Assembly (NCBI RefSeq): GCF_943372915.1
Contig: NZ_CALSAN010000005.1
Coordinates: 118,175 to 182,174, forward strand
Source of the DNA: Ferrovibrio terrae_A
GTDB taxonomy: Bacteria; Pseudomonadota; Alphaproteobacteria; Ferrovibrionales; Ferrovibrionaceae
Direction of reading: 5' to 3'
DNA: 64,000 nt
The translations under genes and the position numbers were made by a program. The notes beneath the pieces were generated by a model that saw nothing but the letters and a program-made list of their open reading frames with translations, was not told the DNA's origin and ran no database searches. Of this stretch, positions 34,751-43,771 are shown piece after piece. Within the stretch, counting starts at the first letter, position 1. Every line of letters starts with the position of its first letter.

Positions 34751-34849
34751 GATTTGGCCTTCCTCCCCTAAAATCCTTAGACGGACGGAGATACAACAAT
34801 CAATAAAACGCGGCGGCACAAGGGGTATCTGTGCTAAAAACGCCGAATA

Positions 34850-34878
34850 GGAACAGACCGTTCCGACCGGATCGGAAC
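34850..34878. promoter_or_regulatory. Nested inverted repeats upstream of cheW
   Basis: GGAAC-N5-GTTCC (34850-34864) overlaps GTTCCGA-N5-TCGGAAC (34860-34878), both perfect. They lie 21-50 bases before the cheW start, in the spot for an operator or a leader hairpin. Confidence 0.5.
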
Positions 34879-34899
34879 TTCAGCGGCAAGGAGGTTGTC

Positions 34900-35424
34900 A
34901 TGGCTCAACTACCCACGACCCAGGGAGCCGATCTCTTGAGCAGCAACGAGTATCTCACCTTCGCTATCGACAGCCAGCAATACGGCATCGACATTCTCAG
35001 TGTGCGCGAGATTCGCGCCTGGACCGAGGTGACCAACCTGCCGAACACGCCAGACTTCGTGCGCGGCATCATTAACCTGCGCGGCACCATTGTGCCGATC
35101 TATGATCTGCGTGTGCGCTTCGGCGGCGGTCGTACCACACCGACCCGCATGCATGTCGTCATTGTCGTGGTCGCGGCAAACGGCACCTTCGGCCTGCTGG
35201 TCGATTCCGTGTCTGACATCCTGTCCATCGACCAGCGCGACCTGCAGACCGTGCCGAATACCGGCATGGCAGACGAGCACCAGTTCCTCAGTGCGCTGGT
35301 GGCACGCGAGGAGCGCATGGTGTCGATCCTGGATCTCGACCGCCTGGTCAACCAGAGCACCGCGGAGCAGATGCAGCAAATCGCGGATCAGCAGGAGCAA
35401 TCCACGGTGGCCATCGCATCCTAG
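34900..35424 (+). CDS. cheW: Chemotaxis coupling protein CheW
   Basis: A 174-residue adaptor linking chemoreceptors to CheA. It is built of the usual CheW beta-barrels: YLTFAIDSQQYGIDILSVREI, the NLPNTPDFVRGIINLRG core and GLLVDSVSDIL. AAGGAGG at 34888-34894 fixes the ATG at 34900. A chemoreceptor gene follows 178 bases downstream, but cheA, cheB, cheR and cheY are not in the window, so the pair is an outlying set feeding a distant kinase. The last 25 residues are Gln-rich. Confidence 0.93.
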   Translation: MAQLPTTQGADLLSSNEYLTFAIDSQQYGIDILSVREIRAWTEVTNLPNTPDFVRGIINLRGTIVPIYDLRVRFGGGRTTPTRMHVVIVVVAANGTFGLLVDSVSDILSIDQRDLQTVPNTGMADEHQFLSALVAREERMVSILDLDRLVNQSTAEQMQQIADQQEQSTVAIAS

Positions 35425-35562
35425 TTGTAGATTTGCATTTGCAAGGATTTTAGGCGCGACTCGCTAACGCCGCCTTACCCGCTCTGGGGTTAAATATTGA
35501 TAACGTAAGACTTTTACGGCAGCGCCCACCCCCAAAGTCCAGCTAACCTTGCGTGGCTGACA

Positions 35563-35583
35563 GCGTTGCAAAAATTGCAGCGC
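35563..35583. repeat. Inverted repeat before the chemoreceptor gene
   Basis: TGCAA-AAA-TTGCA (35567-35579) is a perfect dyad extended by GCG/CGC flanks with one mismatch, about 20 bases before the receptor start codon. Another TTGC-ATTT-GCAA dyad lies near 35433, just after cheW. The rest of the 178-base gap shows nothing recognisable. Confidence 0.4.
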
Positions 35584-35602
35584 GCTTTGGGGGATATTTC
35601 TC

Positions 35603-37912
35603 ATGCCGAGCTTTTCGATCCGCACCACGCTGGGCCTGGTCATTGGCGTTCTGGGTATCATGCTGGTCGCACTCAGCGTCATCTCGCTGAATGAGGCGAT
35701 CCAGCACAATCGCGCCGCGCAGAAGGTGGCGACGCTGGCCCCGATCAGCCAGTCCTTCTTCCGCAGTCTGCAGCAGCATCGCCTGGAACGTGGCAATATC
35801 ATGATCGTGTTCCGCGCCGAGGCGCCCGCGGTGAAAGACACCGTGGACAGCATCACCACCCAGCGCGACGGCGCGATTGAAGGCTTCAATGCCGGGTATG
35901 CCAGCCTTGCCGCGCTCACCGACCTGCCCGGGTCGGCGCCGGTGCTGGCCAAGCTGAAAACAGCGCATGATGCGGTCAATGCCATGCGCCCCAGGGCAAT
36001 GACCCTGATCGGCCAGCCCAGGGCCCAGCGCGACGCGCAGGTCATGCAGGACTGGCCGCGAGTCACCCAGGGCTATCTTAACGCCGTGCAGGAAGCGTCA
36101 GATTTCCTGGAAGTGTCGCTGCAACTGGTTGACCCCGGTGTCGATCAGTTGCTGAGCGTGAAACAGAATGCCTGGACGATGCGCAATTATGTCGGTTCGC
36201 TGGTGCTGCGCATCCTGTCGACGATGTCTGCCGGCCAGAGCTGGACTGTTGCCGAAGCGATGGCGCATGCGGAGGATGATGGTCGCGTTGCCACCGCCTG
36301 GGGCATCGTCTCCGATATCGCCTCCCGTAGCGAGACCCCTCCCGCCCTGCGCGAGGTGGTCAATACCGCCAAGAGCTTCTTCACCGGCCCTCTCGGCACG
36401 GAACGCCAAGCCATCGTCAAGGCCTTCAGCGCGGGGCAGCCCTCGCCGATCGAACAGTCGAAATACCAGCCGACCGTGACCGAGAGCCTCAACATGCTGA
36501 ACGCCATCGCCAACACGGCGCTGGACGAGCTGATCAAGCGAGCCAATACGCAGATGGCCCAGACGCAGCAAAGCGTGATCATCAGCGGCGCAGTGCTGCT
36601 CGCAGCCATCGGTTTCACCGCCTTCGGCTTCCTGATCGTGCAATGGCGTGTCAGCGGCCCGATCCAGCGTATGACCACGGCCATGCAACGCCTGGCCAAT
36701 CGCGACCTCCAGGTCGAGATTCCCTTTGTCGATCGCGGCGCCGAGATCGGCCAGATGGCACAGGCCGTACAGGTGTTCAAGGACAGCATGATCGCCCGCG
36801 AGCAGGCTGAAGAGGATGTCGCGCGGCAGCGCGAGGAATCGGAAAGCCGGCGCCAGGAACGCGAAGAGCGCGAGAAAGCCGCCGGCGAGGAAATCGCCGC
36901 GCTGGTCAACAAGGTGGCACAGGGCGATCTCTCCACCCGCATCGACGAGGCCGGCAAGAGCGGCTTCTTCCTCTCCACCAGCCAGGAACTGAACCGCCTG
37001 GCCGCCACGCTGCAGGCGATGACCGAAGAACTGGCCACCGCCATGAATGCCATGGCCGGCGGCGATCTCAGCAAGATCGTGCGCGGTGACTATCAGGGCG
37101 TCTTCGGGCAGATCAAGGGCGGCGTCAACGGCATGTCTGAACGCATGCGCGATTTCGCCGGGCGCCTGACCATGACGGCGCAATCGGTGAAGGTGGCCTC
37201 CGATGAAATCTCCACCGGCAGCCAGGATCTGGCCAGCCGCACGGAAAGCCAGGCCGCTTCGATTGAGGAAACTGCCGCCTCGATGCACGAGATCACCGCA
37301 ACGGTGAAGCAGAATGCCGACAATGCGCAGGCCGCCAACCAACTAGCGGTGGCGGCGCGCGATACGGCGCAGAAGGGCGGCGCGGTGGTCAGCGATGCCG
37401 TTACCGCCGTCACCAAGATCGAGGCGAGCGCACAGAAGATTTCCGACATCGTCGGCCTGATCGACGAGATCGCCTTCCAGACCAACCTGCTGGCGCTGAA
37501 TGCCAGCGTGGAAGCTGCCCGCGCGGGCGAAGCCGGCAAGGGCTTTGCCGTGGTGGCGCAGGAGGTGCGTGCGCTGGCCCAGCGCTCGGCCAATGCCTCG
37601 AAGGACATCAAGGCGCTGATCGCGGAATCCAATGCGCAGGTGAAAACCGGCGCGACCCTGGTGAACCAGACCGGCGGCTCGCTCACCGAGATCGTCGGCG
37701 CCATCAAGAAGGTGTCGGATATCGTGGCCGAGATCGCCGCCGCCAGCCGCGAGCAGGCCACCGGTCTGGAGCAGATCAATACCGCCGTCGGCAGCATGGA
37801 CGAGATGACCCAGCGCAATGCCGCCCTGGTGGAGGAGACCACCGCCGCCGCGCAAAGCCTGGCCGGACAGGCCAACGAACTGGCCGGCCTGGTCGGCTTC
37901 TTCAAACTCTAG
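35603..37912 (+). CDS. Methyl-accepting chemotaxis protein
   Basis: A 769-residue transmembrane chemoreceptor. Membrane helix 1 is at about 8-28, the periplasmic sensor (about 300 residues, mostly helical) follows, and helix 2 lies near 327-350. A HAMP domain (RVSGPIQRMTTAMQRLANRD) is followed by a charged coiled coil and a second HAMP-like segment (LVNKVAQGDLSTRIDE, then MAGGDLSKIVRGD). The signalling domain has the hairpin tip DIVGLIDEIAFQTNLLALNASVEAARAGE (tip residues EIAFQTNLLALNA). No C-terminal CheR-tethering pentapeptide is visible. Ligand unknown. Confidence 0.93.
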   Translation: MPSFSIRTTLGLVIGVLGIMLVALSVISLNEAIQHNRAAQKVATLAPISQSFFRSLQQHRLERGNIMIVFRAEAPAVKDTVDSITTQRDGAIEGFNAGYASLAALTDLPGSAPVLAKLKTAHDAVNAMRPRAMTLIGQPRAQRDAQVMQDWPRVTQGYLNAVQEASDFLEVSLQLVDPGVDQLLSVKQNAWTMRNYVGSLVLRILSTMSAGQSWTVAEAMAHAEDDGRVATAWGIVSDIASRSETPPALREVVNTAKSFFTGPLGTERQAIVKAFSAGQPSPIEQSKYQPTVTESLNMLNAIANTALDELIKRANTQMAQTQQSVIISGAVLLAAIGFTAFGFLIVQWRVSGPIQRMTTAMQRLANRDLQVEIPFVDRGAEIGQMAQAVQVFKDSMIAREQAEEDVARQREESESRRQEREEREKAAGEEIAALVNKVAQGDLSTRIDEAGKSGFFLSTSQELNRLAATLQAMTEELATAMNAMAGGDLSKIVRGDYQGVFGQIKGGVNGMSERMRDFAGRLTMTAQSVKVASDEISTGSQDLASRTESQAASIEETAASMHEITATVKQNADNAQAANQLAVAARDTAQKGGAVVSDAVTAVTKIEASAQKISDIVGLIDEIAFQTNLLALNASVEAARAGEAGKGFAVVAQEVRALAQRSANASKDIKALIAESNAQVKTGATLVNQTGGSLTEIVGAIKKVSDIVAEIAAASREQATGLEQINTAVGSMDEMTQRNAALVEETTAAAQSLAGQANELAGLVGFFKL

Positions 37913-38117
37913 AAAGCCCCCGGACCCGCCGCGGTCCGGACCGACTCTGAGGCTGCGTTTCACCCCGCCCGTCCGCCGCGCCTGGCAGACGGCAGGCGAG
38001 CGGGAATCGTGCACCCTTTTCAATGACTTCCGGCTGCAGGCCAGCATGGGTTGACGGACCCCGCTTTGCCCGGCAAGGTCCGCCCGCTTTTGCCGCCTCT
38101 GATGCCGGATTCCCCCA

Positions 38118-40130
38118 ATGCTGCAGCCTGCCGCCGCCCCTCGCCATTCCGCCCCGGTCAGCCATGCCGATATGGCCAATGCCATCCGGGCGCTCGCCAT
38201 GGACGCGGTCCAGGCCGCCAATTCCGGCCATCCCGGCATGCCGATGGGCATGGCCGATGTCGCCACCGTGCTGTTCAGCCGTTTCCTGAAATTCGATCCG
38301 CAGAGCCCGACCTGGCCCGACCGTGACCGTTTCGTGCTGTCGGCCGGCCATGGCTCGATGCTGATCTATGCGCTGCTGTACCTGACCGGGTACAAGGATA
38401 TGACGCTGGACGAGTTGAAGCGCTTCCGCCAGATCGGCGCGCGCACTGCCGGCCATCCGGAATTCGGCCATGCCGGCGGCATCGAAACCACCACCGGCCC
38501 GCTCGGCCAGGGCATCGCCACGGCGGTGGGCATGGCGCTGGCCGAACGCGCCATGGCGGCGCAGTTCGACGGCAAGCTGGTTGACCACTACACCTATGTG
38601 ATTGCGGGCGACGGCTGCCTGATGGAAGGCATCAGCCATGAAGCCATCTCGATGGCCGGCCATTTGAAGCTGAACAAGCTGATCGTGCTGTGGGACGACA
38701 ACCAGATTTCCATCGACGGCCCGACCAGCCTGTCGGTGTCAGACGACCAGCTGAAGCGCTTCCAGGCCAGCGGCTGGGCCACCATCGCCGTCGATGGCCA
38801 TGACGCGGAAGCGGTTGCCGGCGCGATTGCCGCCGCCCAGAAGAGCGACAAGCCGAGCCTGATCGCCTGCCGCACCGTGATCGGCTATGGCGCGCCAACC
38901 AAGGCCGGCACCTCGGCCACCCATGGCTCGCCGCTCGGCGCGGAAGAAATCAAGGGCACGCGTGAAAAACTCGGCTGGCCGCACGCCCCCTTCGAGATTC
39001 CCGATGCGATCCTGAAGGCCTGGCGCGATGTCGGCGCCGCCGGTGCTGCCAAGTCGGCCGCCTGGAGCAAGCTGCACGACGCCCTGCCGGCCGCCCAGCG
39101 CGCCGAATGGGGCCGCCGCATCAAGGGCGACCTGCCGGCCGATTTCGCCAAGACGATCTCTGCCTACAAGCAGAAACTCGCCGCCGACAAGCCGAAATGG
39201 GCGACCCGCAAGTCGTCGCAGATGGCGCTGGAAATCATCAACCCGGTGGTGCCGGAAACCCTCGGCGGTTCGGCCGATCTCACCGGCTCGAACAACACCA
39301 AAACTGCCGGCCTCAATCCGGTGAAGCCCGGCGACTACAGCGGTCGCTACATTTATTATGGCGTACGTGAACACGGCATGGCGGCTGCCATGAACGGTAT
39401 CGCCCTGCATGGCGGCCTGATCCCTTATGGCGGCACCTTCCTGGTCTTCACCGACTACTGCCGGCCCTCGATCCGCCTCTCTGCGCTGATGGAACAGCGC
39501 GTCATCTACGTGATGACGCATGACTCGATCGGCCTGGGCGAAGACGGCCCGACGCATCAGCCGGTCGAGCATCTGGCCGCGCTGCGCTCCATCCCCAATC
39601 TGCTGGTGCTGCGCCCGGCCGATGCGGTGGAAACCGCAGAAGCCTGGCAGGTGGCCCTGACCCAGAGCCATCGCCCCAGCGTGCTGGCCCTTACCCGCCA
39701 GGATCTGCCGGCGGTGCGCGTCACGCATACAGAAGAAAATCTGGTCGCCAAGGGCGGCTACGAACTGCTGGCTGCCGAAGGTGGCGCCGCCAAGGTGACG
39801 CTGCTGGCCACCGGCTCGGAAATTGCCATCGCGGTGACAGCCCGCGATCTGCTGCAGAAGGACGGCGTGCCGACCCGGGTGGTCTCGATGCCGAGCTTTG
39901 AACTGTTCAACGGCCAGGACGAGGCCTATCAGGAAAAGACGCTTGGCCCGGGCACGGTGCGCATCGCCGTCGAGGCTGGCGTGCGCCAGGGCTGGGACCG
40001 CTATCTGGGTATCAAAGGCGGTTTCGTCGGCATGAGCAGCTTTGGGGCCTCGGGCCCCTATGAGCAGCTCTACAAGCATTTCGGCATCACCCCGGAAGCC
40101 GTGGCCGCAGCCGCCAAACAGCGTCTTTAA
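38118..40130 (+). CDS. tkt: Transketolase
   Basis: A 670-residue thiamine-diphosphate enzyme of the pentose phosphate and Calvin cycles. SGHPGMPMGMAD, the cofactor motif GDGCLMEGISHEA with the following WDDNQISIDG, and the transketolase signature GEDGPTHQPVEHLA are all present. Length is typical. The first codons (MLQPAAAPRH) are variable and the ATG at 38118 is the likeliest start. Other Calvin or pentose genes (gap, pgk, fba) that often follow it are absent. The 205-base upstream gap contains only a small GGACC/GGTCC dyad soon after the chemoreceptor gene. Confidence 0.95.
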   Translation: MLQPAAAPRHSAPVSHADMANAIRALAMDAVQAANSGHPGMPMGMADVATVLFSRFLKFDPQSPTWPDRDRFVLSAGHGSMLIYALLYLTGYKDMTLDELKRFRQIGARTAGHPEFGHAGGIETTTGPLGQGIATAVGMALAERAMAAQFDGKLVDHYTYVIAGDGCLMEGISHEAISMAGHLKLNKLIVLWDDNQISIDGPTSLSVSDDQLKRFQASGWATIAVDGHDAEAVAGAIAAAQKSDKPSLIACRTVIGYGAPTKAGTSATHGSPLGAEEIKGTREKLGWPHAPFEIPDAILKAWRDVGAAGAAKSAAWSKLHDALPAAQRAEWGRRIKGDLPADFAKTISAYKQKLAADKPKWATRKSSQMALEIINPVVPETLGGSADLTGSNNTKTAGLNPVKPGDYSGRYIYYGVREHGMAAAMNGIALHGGLIPYGGTFLVFTDYCRPSIRLSALMEQRVIYVMTHDSIGLGEDGPTHQPVEHLAALRSIPNLLVLRPADAVETAEAWQVALTQSHRPSVLALTRQDLPAVRVTHTEENLVAKGGYELLAAEGGAAKVTLLATGSEIAIAVTARDLLQKDGVPTRVVSMPSFELFNGQDEAYQEKTLGPGTVRIAVEAGVRQGWDRYLGIKGGFVGMSSFGASGPYEQLYKHFGITPEAVAAAAKQRL

Positions 40131-40163
40131 CGCCAGAAAGGCGCAGCAGCAGCGTTTTCCTAC

Positions 40164-40204
40164 CCGGCCATATTGGCCGGAGCAGTGGCTGCATGCTATA
40201 GCAG
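40164..40204. other. Two small hairpins between tkt and msbA
   Basis: CCGGCCA-TAT-TGGCCGG (40164-40180) is a perfect hairpin, followed by a GCTGC...GCAGC stem (40187-40204). Neither has a T-run, so they are weak terminator candidates or leader structures of the msbA operon. Confidence 0.35.
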
Positions 40205-40237
40205 CCGGCGTAACTCCTTGATCGGGACGGATTTCCG

Positions 40238-42016
40238 GTGACTTCACCTGCCTCTTCCGAGGACCGCCAGCCAGCCCATGCCAGCAGCACCAAACTGCTG
40301 CGACGTTTGCTGGCAGAGCAGGTGCGACCGCATCTGGGCTCTCTCACCCTGGCACTAACCGCCATGATCGTGGTGGCTGCCATGACGGCCGCCACTGCCT
40401 GGCTGCTCAAACCTGCCATCGACCAGGTCTTCACCCAGCGTGACCCCTACTGGACGCTGATGATCCCGATCGCCGTGGTGATCGTGGTGGTGGTGAAGGG
40501 TGTAGCAACCTATTTCGAAGGCACGCTGATGACCAGTTTCGGCGAAAAGGTCATCGCCGACACTCAGATCCGGCTCTATAGCCACCTGATCCATGCCGAC
40601 CTTGCCTGGCTGCACAACATGCATTCTGGCAAGCTGATTTCCAGCTTTCTGTTCGACGCCACGCTGCTGCGCGAAGCCGTCACCAAGGCGCTGACCGGCA
40701 TGGTCAAGGATTCCTTAAGCCTGGTTTTTCTGACCGGCGTGATGTTCAGCATGAACTGGCAATTCGCGCTGATCGTCTGCGTGATTTTCCCCTTCGTCGG
40801 CCTGAGCACGCGCCGCCTGGGCAAGAGGGCCCGCAAGAACTCCGCACGCGGCCAGCAGGAAACCGGCAAATTGACGACGATCTTGAGCGAAACCTTTGAA
40901 GGTGCGCGCATGGTCAAAGCCTATGGCATGGAGCAGCGCGAAATCGATCGTGCCCGCGCTTCAGTCGATACGCGCCTGAGCCATCTGATGAAAGTGGTGC
41001 GTGCCCGCGCCGCTGCCAGCCCAACTACCGAGGCACTCGGCGGCGTCGCGGTGGCCGTGGTCATCTATATCGGCGGCAATAGCGAAACACTGACGCTCGG
41101 TACGCTCACCGCCTTCATTTATGCCGCGCTCACGGCTTACCAGCCACTCAAATCCCTGGCCAATTTCCAGACCGCGATGCAGGAAGGCCTGGCCGCCGCC
41201 GACCGCATCTTCACCATTCTCGACATCAAGCCGACCATCGCGGAACGTGGCGGTGCCAAACCGCTGCAGGTCGCCGGTGGCGAAATCCGCCTGGACAATG
41301 TCAGTTTCCGCTATGCTGCCGATAAGACCGCACTGAGCAATGTCAGTCTGCTGGTCCCGCCTGGCAAGAAAGCCGCCCTGGTCGGGGCCTCGGGAGCAGG
41401 AAAGTCCACCCTGCTCAATCTGGTGCCCCGTTTTTACGATGCCAGCGCAGGCAGCGTGCTGATCGATGGCCAGGATGTGCGCGACGTGACACTTGCATCG
41501 TTGCGCCGCAATGTCGCGCTGGTCAGCCAGGAACTGACGCTGTTCGACGACACCATTCGCGCCAACATCGCCTACGGCCGGCCCGAAGCGAGTCAGGCCG
41601 AGATCGAAGCCGCCGCGCGCCATGCCGCAGCTCATGACTTCATCATGGAGCTGCCACAGGGCTACGACACAGCGGTAGGCGAGAATGGCGTGAAACTGTC
41701 GGGTGGCCAGCGCCAGCGCGTCGCGATTGCGCGCGCCATGCTGCGCGATGCGCCGATCTTGCTGCTGGATGAAGCAACCAGCGCACTAGACTCTGAATCC
41801 GAACGCCTGATCCAGACGGCGTTGAGCGAACTGATGCGCGGTCGTACCACGCTGGTGATCGCGCATCGCCTGTCAACCGTGATCGATGCCGATGTGATCT
41901 TCGTGCTCGATCATGGCCAACTGGTCGAACAGGGCAGCCATGCCGAGCTGCTGGCGCGCAACGGCGCCTATGCCCGGCTATATGCGACCCAGTTCGCCGT
42001 CGAGACCCCCGCCTGA
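40238..42016 (+). CDS. msbA: Lipid A export ABC transporter MsbA
   Basis: A 592-residue half-transporter that flips lipid A-core across the inner membrane. The membrane domain (about 35-320) has six helices. The ATPase domain has Walker A GASGAGKS, the Q-loop in ALVSQELTLF, signature LSGGQRQR and Walker B ILLLDEATSALD. Starts at GTG. The operon with a DUF374 acyltransferase, lpxK and an LpxL-type acyltransferase supports the lipid A role over a drug exporter. Confidence 0.92.
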   Translation: MTSPASSEDRQPAHASSTKLLRRLLAEQVRPHLGSLTLALTAMIVVAAMTAATAWLLKPAIDQVFTQRDPYWTLMIPIAVVIVVVVKGVATYFEGTLMTSFGEKVIADTQIRLYSHLIHADLAWLHNMHSGKLISSFLFDATLLREAVTKALTGMVKDSLSLVFLTGVMFSMNWQFALIVCVIFPFVGLSTRRLGKRARKNSARGQQETGKLTTILSETFEGARMVKAYGMEQREIDRARASVDTRLSHLMKVVRARAAASPTTEALGGVAVAVVIYIGGNSETLTLGTLTAFIYAALTAYQPLKSLANFQTAMQEGLAAADRIFTILDIKPTIAERGGAKPLQVAGGEIRLDNVSFRYAADKTALSNVSLLVPPGKKAALVGASGAGKSTLLNLVPRFYDASAGSVLIDGQDVRDVTLASLRRNVALVSQELTLFDDTIRANIAYGRPEASQAEIEAAARHAAAHDFIMELPQGYDTAVGENGVKLSGGQRQRVAIARAMLRDAPILLLDEATSALDSESERLIQTALSELMRGRTTLVIAHRLSTVIDADVIFVLDHGQLVEQGSHAELLARNGAYARLYATQFAVETPA

Positions 42017-42018
42017 GC

Positions 42019-42771
42019 ATGCATCCGTCGGTCAAGCGGCTGCTGCGGAGCGCGCCCTTCGTGCGGGTCGTGTCAAATACCATTGCCCTCTATATCCGGT
42101 TGGTCCATGCCACCTCGCGCTGGCAGACGCTCGGACTCGAACATCCCAGGCAATTCTGGAATGCCGAGCAACCCTTCATCGCTGCCTTCTGGCACGGGCG
42201 CCTGCTGCTGATGCCGCCGGCATGGACCGTCAAGAAACCCATGCATGTTCTGATCTCGCAGCATCGCGATGGCGAAATGATCGCCCGTACCATGGACCCC
42301 TTCGGTATCGGTACCATCCGGGGGTCATCCGCCAAGGCCGGCAAGAAGGACAAGGGCGGCCGTGCCGCCCTGCGCAGCATTCTTGAAGCCCTGCGACAAG
42401 GCGAATACGTCACCTTCACCCCGGATGGTCCACGCGGACCGCGCATGCGGGCCGGCCCCGGCATTGTGGCTGCCGCCCGCCTGGGCCGGGTGCCGATCGT
42501 GCCGGCGACCTATGCCGTAGTGCGCCGCCGTGTGATAAACTCATGGGACCGCTTCATCCTGCCCTGGCCGTTCAACCGGGGGGTTTTCATCTGGGGCGAG
42601 CCGATCGATGTGTTTACCGATACTACCGAAAGCTTGGAGCAGGCGGCCTTGCGCGTCGAAATCGCCATGAATGCCCTGTGCGAACAGGCCGACCGGCTGT
42701 GCGGCCATACCCCGATTCCGCCAGCCGACCAGCCGGCCTCCTCGCCCGCACCCTCTGGGAGCCATGCCTAG
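42019..42771 (+). CDS. DUF374 lysophospholipid acyltransferase-family protein
   Basis: A 250-residue protein with an N-terminal amphipathic/membrane segment and the DUF374 region: FIAAFWHGRLLLMPP (the family's H-containing block), SQHRDGEMIA, GSSAKAGKKDKGG and FTPDGPRGPR. DUF374 genes sit in alphaproteobacterial LPS clusters and are thought to acylate lipid A or its precursors. It starts 2 bases after msbA and overlaps lpxK by 8 bases. In related genomes waaA usually comes next; here it is missing. Confidence 0.9.
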   Translation: MHPSVKRLLRSAPFVRVVSNTIALYIRLVHATSRWQTLGLEHPRQFWNAEQPFIAAFWHGRLLLMPPAWTVKKPMHVLISQHRDGEMIARTMDPFGIGTIRGSSAKAGKKDKGGRAALRSILEALRQGEYVTFTPDGPRGPRMRAGPGIVAAARLGRVPIVPATYAVVRRRVINSWDRFILPWPFNRGVFIWGEPIDVFTDTTESLEQAALRVEIAMNALCEQADRLCGHTPIPPADQPASSPAPSGSHA

Positions 42772-43771
42772 GGCCGCGCCGCGCTTCTGGCAGGCTGGCA
42801 CGGCGTCCCGGCTGCCGGGCCTGTTGCGTCCCCTGGCAGCTGTCTACAGCCTTGGCAATCGCCTGAACCAGCGCATGACCGCCGCCCAGGACATCGGGGT
42901 ACCGGTGCTATCGGTCGGCAATCTGGTGGCTGGTGGCGCTGGCAAGACGCCCACAGCCATCGCCATTGCCCAGCGGCTGGTCGCGCTTGGCCGCCATCCG
43001 CACATCGTCAGCCGCGGCTATGGCGGTCGCCTGAGCAGCCCGGTGCGGGTAGACCTGAACCGCCATCATGCTGCCGATGTGGGCGACGAGGCCCTGCTGC
43101 TGGCACTGGCCGCCCCCACCTGGATCGGCAGTAACCGCCCGGCCGCTGCCCGTGCCGCCGTGGCTGCCGGCGCCGATTGCATCATTGCCGACGATGCGCA
43201 CCAGACCTACGCCCTCGCACGCCGACTTAACCTGCTGGTGGTCGATGGCGGCTATGGCTTCGGCAACGGGCTGCAACTGCCGGCGGGGCCACTGCGCGAG
43301 TCGGTCGAGGATGGCCTGGCGCGCTGCAATGCCCTGGTGGTAATCGGCCCGCGCAGCGTGACACTGCCCGATTTCGGCCGTCGCCCGGTGTTCAATGCCA
43401 CCCTGGAACCCAATGCTGCCGATGCGGTACGCCTGCGCGGTCGCCGCGTGCTGGCCTTTGCCGGCATTGGCCGCCCGGAGAAGTTTTTCACATCCCTGCA
43501 ACAGCTGGGTGCGACGGTGGTGCAGACCGCCACCTTCCCCGACCACGCGCCCTATACCCCCGATACCGTGATGCGGCTTGTTGAAACTGCCCATAGCCTG
43601 AATGCCATTCCGGTGACCACCGCGAAGGACCAGGTGCGGCTGCCGGCCAATGCCCATGCCATGGTCGATGTGCTGCGCGTATCGCTGGCCTTTGCCGAGC
43701 CGCAGGCCTTCGATACCTATCTGCAGAAACAGCTGCCACCGGTGCAGAAGCAGGCTCATCCCCGTGCGTAA
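42764..43771 (+). CDS. lpxK: Tetraacyldisaccharide 4'-kinase
   Basis: A 335-residue membrane-associated kinase that phosphorylates the 4' position of the lipid A precursor. The P-loop NLVAGGAGKTPTAIA begins near residue 50, with the SRGYGG motif and DEALLLA downstream, and DDAHQTYAL in place of the common DDGHQ. The ATG overlaps the DUF374 stop by 8 bases; an upstream in-frame start at 42671 would lie well inside that gene. Its own stop overlaps the next gene by 8 bases, indicating tight coupling. Confidence 0.94.
   Translation: MPRAAPRFWQAGTASRLPGLLRPLAAVYSLGNRLNQRMTAAQDIGVPVLSVGNLVAGGAGKTPTAIAIAQRLVALGRHPHIVSRGYGGRLSSPVRVDLNRHHAADVGDEALLLALAAPTWIGSNRPAAARAAVAAGADCIIADDAHQTYALARRLNLLVVDGGYGFGNGLQLPAGPLRESVEDGLARCNALVVIGPRSVTLPDFGRRPVFNATLEPNAADAVRLRGRRVLAFAGIGRPEKFFTSLQQLGATVVQTATFPDHAPYTPDTVMRLVETAHSLNAIPVTTAKDQVRLPANAHAMVDVLRVSLAFAEPQAFDTYLQKQLPPVQKQAHPRA

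Noticed and set aside
42019..42771. Kdo transferase (waaA) hidden in or beside the DUF374 gene
   Set aside because: No glycosyltransferase-B domain or waaA motif is found; DUF374 and lpxK overlap directly with no space for another gene.
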